From contig NZ_CP020918.1 of NCBI RefSeq assembly GCF_003076455.1, positions 3,508,001 through 3,572,000 on the forward strand: DNA of 64,000 nucleotides. The letters are read 5' to 3'. Positions 59,393 to 64,000 of the stretch are shown here, piece by piece; the first letter of the stretch is position 1; each line of letters starts with the position of its first letter. Position numbers and translations under genes: made by a program. The notes under the pieces were generated by a model that saw nothing but the letters and a program-made list of their open reading frames with translations, did no database searches and had not been told where the DNA came from. The stretch is from Flavobacterium faecale. Lineage in GTDB: Bacteria > Bacteroidota > Bacteroidia > Flavobacteriales > Flavobacteriaceae.

Positions 59393-61747
59393 TTAAAAAT
59401 TAGTTCTTAAAAGTAATCCGTAGGTGCGTGCTGTCGCTAAGTGTGCTGCGCCAAAATTGTAAGCGTAATCTACGTATTTTTTATTGGTTAGATTCTCAGC
59501 CCAGATAGAAATTTCTAGTTTTTTGAAAGATATTCCAGCCCTAGCATTAAACAAATGATAGGAGTTTTGAGATAGTTGATTGGCTAAATCAAAATATTGT
59601 TTACCCAAATACTTCCATTCTACCCTTGCAAATGATTTGACACTCTCTGTTATTGACTGTTTATATTGTGCTGCCAACATAGATGTAACAGCAGGTGTAA
59701 ACAATTGTTTTCTAGAGTTGAAAGTTTCTGTATTTCCATTGTCTGACAAAGTCAAGTCTTTATATTTTGCGTCTGTAAATCCAAGATTATAATTCAATTC
59801 TAAATTTTTGATCGGAATAATTTCTGTTTGCAACTCGATACCTTTACTAGTCAACTCCCCTACGTTTTTGGTAACGGTAATGGCATCTGGCAACATTAAG
59901 GTTGGTACTTGTGCATTGTTTACTGTAGTGTAAAAAGCAGCTAGATTAAGACGCAAACGATTGGCTAAAAAGGTGTTTTTACTACCGATTTCAAAATTGT
60001 TACTAAATTCTGGCTCATAGGTTTGCAAAGCTTCTCTAGGATCACCAGACAATTGGCTTATCCCTCCAGTTCTAAAACCTCTATTATAAGTCGCGAATAA
60101 GTTTGAATTTGAATTGATTTTATACTGTAATCCTGCTTTTGGACTAAAAGCATCAAAACTAGCTGAAGCAGAAGTTTCTGGAAAAATAGTTCCCACGGCA
60201 TCACCATCAGGCTGACGCTCGCCTTGAGCAGTTTGCTTTCTTTCTTCAAGATCATAACGCAATCCTACAGAAAGATCCAGTTTTTCGTTTAGTGCATAGG
60301 TTCCTTGTCCAAATAGTGCCAAACCATTTCCTTTTCCTTGATTGGTATTGATGTAGGTTACATTACTTTCAGGTGCACCCAACAAATTTCCATCTGCGCC
60401 AATGTGTGTTCCTTGTTTTACTGGATTGTCTTGATGAAACAAATAAGTTCCTGCAATCCATTTTAATTTCGATGTTGAATTTGCTTTCGAACTAAAACGC
60501 AATTCTTGACTAATGACATTGACATTATTCCAATCTCTACCGTAATTATTTACTATTGCATAGCCATCCAATGGAGAAAAATCACCATCAATAGGCGTTT
60601 TGTAATATCGGTAATTGCTTTGGTAAGCTGTTTGTGAAACAAAATCAAATGCGTTGGCATTGTACTTTAATGACAAACTAGTATTAAAAGTCTTATCGAC
60701 CATTTTTGCAATACTATTTTGGTTTAAGTTATAAGGATTTGATAACGCCTCGTCAATACTTGACGCCAAAGGAAAAGCACCATTATTATTATTTAAAATA
60801 TGCTTCGCGTTTAAAGTAATAGACAATTTGGAGTTTGGTAGGAACTTCAAATAATAGTTCCCCATGACACTATTTTGCTTATCAAAATTAGAGTTATTGA
60901 AGGTATTAGTAAAATAACCGTCTCTTTTGGTATACAAACCACTTGCTCCAAAAAACAATTTATCTTTTACAATAGGTAAACGAACACCTGCACTAATGCG
61001 TTGTTGGTTAAAATTACCTATACCTAATTCAGCAAAACCCGTTGTCTCATTAGTTGGCTGCTTGGTAATAATGTTGACCACACCACCCATTGCATTTCGT
61101 CCATACAAAGTTCCTTGAGGACCTCGCAAAACTTCGATACGTTCAATATCCTGCAATTGTGAGATGTAAGTATCCAAACCAAACTGGTTCACGCCATCAA
61201 TATAGGTAGCCACAGCGGGATCATAAGATGTTGTGGTAATTCCTCTAATAGAAGTGACATTGCGATTATCACCAGGATTGGCAGCATTAAAATTAGGTAC
61301 AATAGCTGTAATATCTTTTATATCCCAAATTTTGTATTCTTTGATTTGTTTCTCTGTTAAAGTCGAAATACTTACTGGCAGATTTTGTTGGTTTTCTTCA
61401 CGTTTTTGAGCACTTACGATTACCTCGTCCAATTCATTTTCAGATTTAGAAAGTTTAAAAACTAAACTGTTTTCATTTTTAGCTGAGATGCTTACTTTCT
61501 GACTGAAAGTAGCATACCCGACACCTTTTATTTTTATAACATAATCACCATAAGCTACATTTTCGATACTAAAACTTCCATCATTACTAGAAGTTGTATA
61601 GTGATTGGTATTTAAAATCTCTATTGTGGCATTAGAAATTCCTTGATTTACATTATTAACTACTTTACCTTTAAATTGAAAAGACTGATTTGCTAAAACT
61701 GCAAAACTGCACGTTAGCATTAAACATAGTAATAGGACTTTTTTCAT
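59393..61747 (-). CDS. TonB-dependent outer-membrane receptor with carboxypeptidase-like domain, no SusD partner
   Basis: 784 residues with a signal peptide (ending VLANQ). An N-terminal carboxypeptidase-regulatory-like beta-sandwich (about 22-105) is followed by a plug with the TonB-box-like region ELDEVIVSAQKREE and the conserved RIEVLRGPQGTLYGRNAMGGVVNIITK, and then the 22-strand barrel ending in an aromatic residue (LLRTNF). The plug sequence is of the single-protein receptor type rather than SusC, and no SusD gene is adjacent. It probably brings the operon's substrate into the periplasm. The gene is 12 bp from ThuA and 14 bp from the cytochrome c. Confidence 0.9.
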   Translation of the reverse strand: MKKVLLLCLMLTCSFAVLANQSFQFKGKVVNNVNQGISNATIEILNTNHYTTSSNDGSFSIENVAYGDYVIKIKGVGYATFSQKVSISAKNENSLVFKLSKSENELDEVIVSAQKREENQQNLPVSISTLTEKQIKEYKIWDIKDITAIVPNFNAANPGDNRNVTSIRGITTTSYDPAVATYIDGVNQFGLDTYISQLQDIERIEVLRGPQGTLYGRNAMGGVVNIITKQPTNETTGFAELGIGNFNQQRISAGVRLPIVKDKLFFGASGLYTKRDGYFTNTFNNSNFDKQNSVMGNYYLKFLPNSKLSITLNAKHILNNNNGAFPLASSIDEALSNPYNLNQNSIAKMVDKTFNTSLSLKYNANAFDFVSQTAYQSNYRYYKTPIDGDFSPLDGYAIVNNYGRDWNNVNVISQELRFSSKANSTSKLKWIAGTYLFHQDNPVKQGTHIGADGNLLGAPESNVTYINTNQGKGNGLALFGQGTYALNEKLDLSVGLRYDLEERKQTAQGERQPDGDAVGTIFPETSASASFDAFSPKAGLQYKINSNSNLFATYNRGFRTGGISQLSGDPREALQTYEPEFSNNFEIGSKNTFLANRLRLNLAAFYTTVNNAQVPTLMLPDAITVTKNVGELTSKGIELQTEIIPIKNLELNYNLGFTDAKYKDLTLSDNGNTETFNSRKQLFTPAVTSMLAAQYKQSITESVKSFARVEWKYLGKQYFDLANQLSQNSYHLFNARAGISFKKLEISIWAENLTNKKYVDYAYNFGAAHLATARTYGLLLRTNF

Positions 61748-61761
61748 TTTATGGTTATATT

Positions 61762-62124
61762 TTATTTAATTGATAAAATATACTTGATCATTTTTTTGGC
61801 TTCTTCTGGTTTCAAGCTTGAATGCGCAGACATAGGAATAGGTCCCCAAACGCCTGAACCACCTTTTACTACTTTTTGGCTTAATAAAGTATAATTAGCC
61901 TCCGATGCTATATATTTCTTAGCGACGTCCATATAACTAGGGCCTACCAACTTAGCATCTACCTTATGACAAGCCAGACAATCTGATTTAGTAATAAGCG
62001 CTTTACCCTCTGCAATTTCAGCTGATGTCGCTTTTTTAACTTGTGCGCTAACAGTAGTTGATGAAATAAGTAAGAATGCAATTGCCATGGTTACTGACAA
62101 TAAAAATTTGTAAATAGTTTTCAT
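61762..62124 (-). CDS. Small periplasmic c-type cytochrome
   Basis: 120 residues with a signal peptide (ending TTVSAQ). A single haem site CLACH (Cys49, Cys52, His53); the distal Met is probably in GPIPMSAHSS. A class I cytochrome c of the type that takes electrons from periplasmic dehydrogenases. It is the first gene of the minus-strand operon cytochrome, TonB receptor, ThuA, PVC dehydrogenase, Gfo/Idh, isomerase, MFS. It would carry electrons from the PVC-type dehydrogenase to a terminal oxidase. Confidence 0.9.
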   Translation of the reverse strand: MKTIYKFLLSVTMAIAFLLISSTTVSAQVKKATSAEIAEGKALITKSDCLACHKVDAKLVGPSYMDVAKKYIASEANYTLLSQKVVKGGSGVWGPIPMSAHSSLKPEEAKKMIKYILSIK

Positions 62125-62234
62125 AAGGGTTAAATGTTACTAGTTATTATAGGTTATTTTTACTCTACCATACTGTACTGTGCTGTAAATTACAACTAAG
62201 TACAAAGTCTAGATACAGTCAATAGTAAAAAAGA

Positions 62235-62306
62235 GGAATCATGAATTACAAAAATTCTAATTACTTGCAATTACAAGAATTAAATGATTCCGCTTTTTTG
62301 AATTTT
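62235..62306 (-). terminator. Terminator after the GH16 agarase
   Basis: GGAATCAT / ATGATTCC arms enclose a region with a second imperfect inverted repeat (AATTCTTGTAATT...). On the minus strand the stem is followed by CTCTTTTTT; on the plus strand by GCTTTTTTG. It ends the GH16 gene and separates it from the cytochrome operon. Confidence 0.65.
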
Positions 62307-62378
62307 TTTTAAGATAGTAAGTGCCATATTCTGTTTTAATAATTCCTATAGCAAGATGGTTTCTATGGGACAATATTT

Positions 62379-63263
62379 TTAATTTACCAATTGCCAAGAG
62401 CGTACCCAGTTATAAGTAGTCGTTCTATCCTTCAAAGAGCCATTCAATCCTCCATCAGCAGGAACTGGATTCCAATCATACGTCTCCACAACCAATCGTA
62501 AATACATTTTAATATCAAAATTTGCTGGTGGTTTTACAGTTGAAGTATGTTTACCATCTAAAAAGAATTGCACCTCATCAGCACTTTTCCACCAAACTCC
62601 GTACACATGGAAATCATCATATACTTTTCCACTTACTGCTGCTTTAGCACCATTGGAAGCTTTTTTATAATCGCATCCTTCAGGAATATTTCTACTGTGT
62701 GTATTCGAATTCATTTGTTGATCAAAATTTTTCATCCATTCCTTTGGACTAGTAATTTGGCCTACAGTTTCTAAAATATCTAATTCGGTAGTTCTCTTAT
62801 CGCAACCTGATGTGTTTTTTCCTTCATTAATCAACCAAAAAGTTGTAGACATAAAGGTTTTATTTGCTTTTACTTCACACTCATAATACCCATAAGTTTT
62901 TCCTTCTTTCGACCCCACATAACCTCCACTATGTGTAAATTCCTTCCCTTGTTTCACCACTTTTTCGGGTAACATTTTAGAAATTATTTTTAGACTTCCA
63001 TCAGAAACACTAATATTTTCAGCCAAAAATAATCCTGGAGCACGACCAATCCATCCTATACCTGATATTTGCCATTTGGACTCATCCACTTTTTTACCAT
63101 CAAACTCATCGGACATTTCTTTTATCAATGACCATTTTTGAGTTGCAGGTTTTGGATCATTTCCTTTTTCGAAAAAAGGGCCTTTTTGAGCAGAAAGTCC
63201 CGTTACAAAAAGTGAAGATACTAGACAAAAAACTAGTCTAGTTTTGCTGTAATTTGATTTCAT
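62379..63263 (-). CDS. GH16 beta-agarase
   Basis: 294 residues with a signal peptide (ending TGLSAQ). The catalytic motif ELDILE (Glu160, Asp162, Glu165) sits in TTELDILETVGQ; GWIGRAPGLF and FWLINEGKNTSGCDKR are typical of flavobacterial GH16 agarases. It shares the C-terminal YDWNPVPADGG...DRTTTYNWVRSWQL pattern with the GH16 at 23404. It cuts beta-1,4 bonds of agarose-like chains. There is no CBM or sorting domain. It is separated from the sulfatase start/end by 234 bp. Confidence 0.9.
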   Translation of the reverse strand: MKSNYSKTRLVFCLVSSLFVTGLSAQKGPFFEKGNDPKPATQKWSLIKEMSDEFDGKKVDESKWQISGIGWIGRAPGLFLAENISVSDGSLKIISKMLPEKVVKQGKEFTHSGGYVGSKEGKTYGYYECEVKANKTFMSTTFWLINEGKNTSGCDKRTTELDILETVGQITSPKEWMKNFDQQMNSNTHSRNIPEGCDYKKASNGAKAAVSGKVYDDFHVYGVWWKSADEVQFFLDGKHTSTVKPPANFDIKMYLRLVVETYDWNPVPADGGLNGSLKDRTTTYNWVRSWQLVN

Positions 63264-63497
63264 AGTTTTCTTTGGTTGTAATTTTAAAATAGATTTATTA
63301 GCTATAATAAAACTAAGGTATTATCTATTTTTAAAATAAGAAACTAAAAAACCATTTGTCTCCCAAAAATACACCAAAATGCTCTTATTTGCTAAAAAAG
63401 AACAATTACCCCCCTACTTTTGCTGCACTCAAGAAACCTATATTTAATGTCTGATCATTTATTACTCCTATCTATAATGGAAATCTAAACTACTAAT

Positions 63498-64000
63498 CTA
63501 GTTTAATTTGTCTAGTTTATTTTTCAATAACAATTTCAATTCTTCTACTATTACAGGATTTTCTTGGGCAATATTTTTAGCTTCTTTAGCAGTAGATTTT
63601 TCGTCATACAATTCTGTTGCACCATTTTTATGAAGTGTAAATCGGTATTGCATTGTTCTAATACTATTCGCTTTTCCATTGTAACTAAAGGCAACATGAC
63701 CATTACTTTTTGCATCTTTAAGTAATGGCAGTAATGATTCGCCATTTGCAAAACTTGGTTTTTCGATACCACTTAAATCATATAATGTTGGAAAAATATC
63801 GACTGTTTCAACAATTCCATTAGATTGTTTTCCTTTTGCTTTTAATTCTGGGTAGGAAATAATTAAAGGTGAACGAACGCCTTCTTCAAATAAATTGTGT
63901 TTGCCCCAAATGGCATGTTCACCAAGATTCCAACCGTGATCTCCCCACAATACAATGATGGTATTTTTATCCGCTCCTGTTTCTTTCAATTTCGCTAAAA
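63498..64000 (-). CDS. S1-family sulfatase, C-terminal part (runs off window)
   Basis: The frame is open to the last base (LAKLKETGADKN...), so the protein continues beyond the window and its N-terminus, including the CxPSR motif, is not visible. The sequence IIVLWGDHGWNLGEHAIWGKHNLFEE supplies the C-terminal metal and substrate site (Asp-His, and Lys in WGKH). The layout is the same as in the disrupted sulfatase at 3422-4845 (VVVWGDHGWHLGDQTIWGKH), so both are iduronate-2-sulfatase-like S1 members. It probably desulfates galactan oligosaccharides. Confidence 0.88.
   Translation of the reverse strand, partial: LAKLKETGADKNTIIVLWGDHGWNLGEHAIWGKHNLFEEGVRSPLIISYPELKAKGKQSNGIVETVDIFPTLYDLSGIEKPSFANGESLLPLLKDAKSNGHVAFSYNGKANSIRTMQYRFTLHKNGATELYDEKSTAKEAKNIAQENPVIVEELKLLLKNKLDKLN

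Noticed and set aside
1..64000. tRNA or rRNA genes, transposases, phage genes
   Set aside because: I looked for cloverleaf-like and conserved rRNA segments and for transposase or integrase motifs and recognised none.

Overview
The window is AT-rich DNA from a member of the Bacteroidota, most likely a marine agar- and porphyran-degrading Flavobacteriaceae. Three things support this: secreted proteins carry C-terminal type IX secretion (T9SS) sorting domains, candidate promoters fit the Bacteroidota -7 motif TAnnTTTG, and genes lack strong Shine-Dalgarno sites. The carbohydrate-active genes (GH117, GH86, several GH16, GH2, GH28, GH29, GH43, many sulfatases, and a P450/ferredoxin/ferredoxin reductase trio) are those used on red-algal galactans. 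I cannot name the species from the sequence.

Layout. (1) 1-6328, plus strand: the end of a beta-helix protein, GH117 anhydrogalactosidase, a frameshifted GH29, a sulfatase pseudogene (one nonsense and one frameshift lesion) and GH28. (2) 6329-12559, minus strand: GH86 and beta-helix remnants, then an operon read GH43-CBM6 > GH16 > GH2. (3) 12815-27652, plus strand: a sulfatase, three T9SS-exported proteins, a zinc alcohol dehydrogenase, GH16, GH2 and a cytoplasmic esterase. (4) 27.7-31.3 kb: an accessory island of single genes (trypsin-like protease, DUF4062 protein, orphan MNT nucleotidyltransferase) separated by hairpins and duplicated non-coding modules, resembling a cassette array. (5) 31379-35151: a full-length GH86 and another sulfatase.

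(6) 35.3-44.6 kb: a proteasome-related Anbu locus (zinc-ribbon metallopeptidase, transglutaminase, alpha-E protein, circularly permuted ATP-grasp, Anbu, second transglutaminase), interrupted by about 1 kb of apparently empty DNA and a DEAD-box helicase. (7) 44.9-48 kb: an APC permease and a long-form GAPDH. (8) 48.4-52.5 kb: ferredoxin reductase, ferredoxin and P450, the set that demethylates 6-O-methyl-D-galactose from porphyran, with a divergent AraC regulator. (9) 52.6-62.1 kb: a tightly packed operon (cytochrome c, TonB-dependent receptor, ThuA protein, PVC-type haem dehydrogenase, Gfo/Idh/MocA oxidoreductase, sugar isomerase, MFS transporter) that looks like an oxidative sugar or glycoside pathway. 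(10) 62.3 kb to the end: a GH16 beta-agarase and a sulfatase running off the edge.

How it may work together: secreted GH16 and GH86 enzymes cut agar or porphyran, sulfatases remove sulfate, GH2 and GH117 trim galactose and anhydrogalactose from oligosaccharide ends, and the P450 system with the zinc ADH handles methylated galactose. No SusC/SusD pair is present. The most unusual parts are the repeat-delimited island, the split Anbu locus, the GH2 with an altered acid/base motif, and the cluster of decaying genes at 3-7.4 kb.
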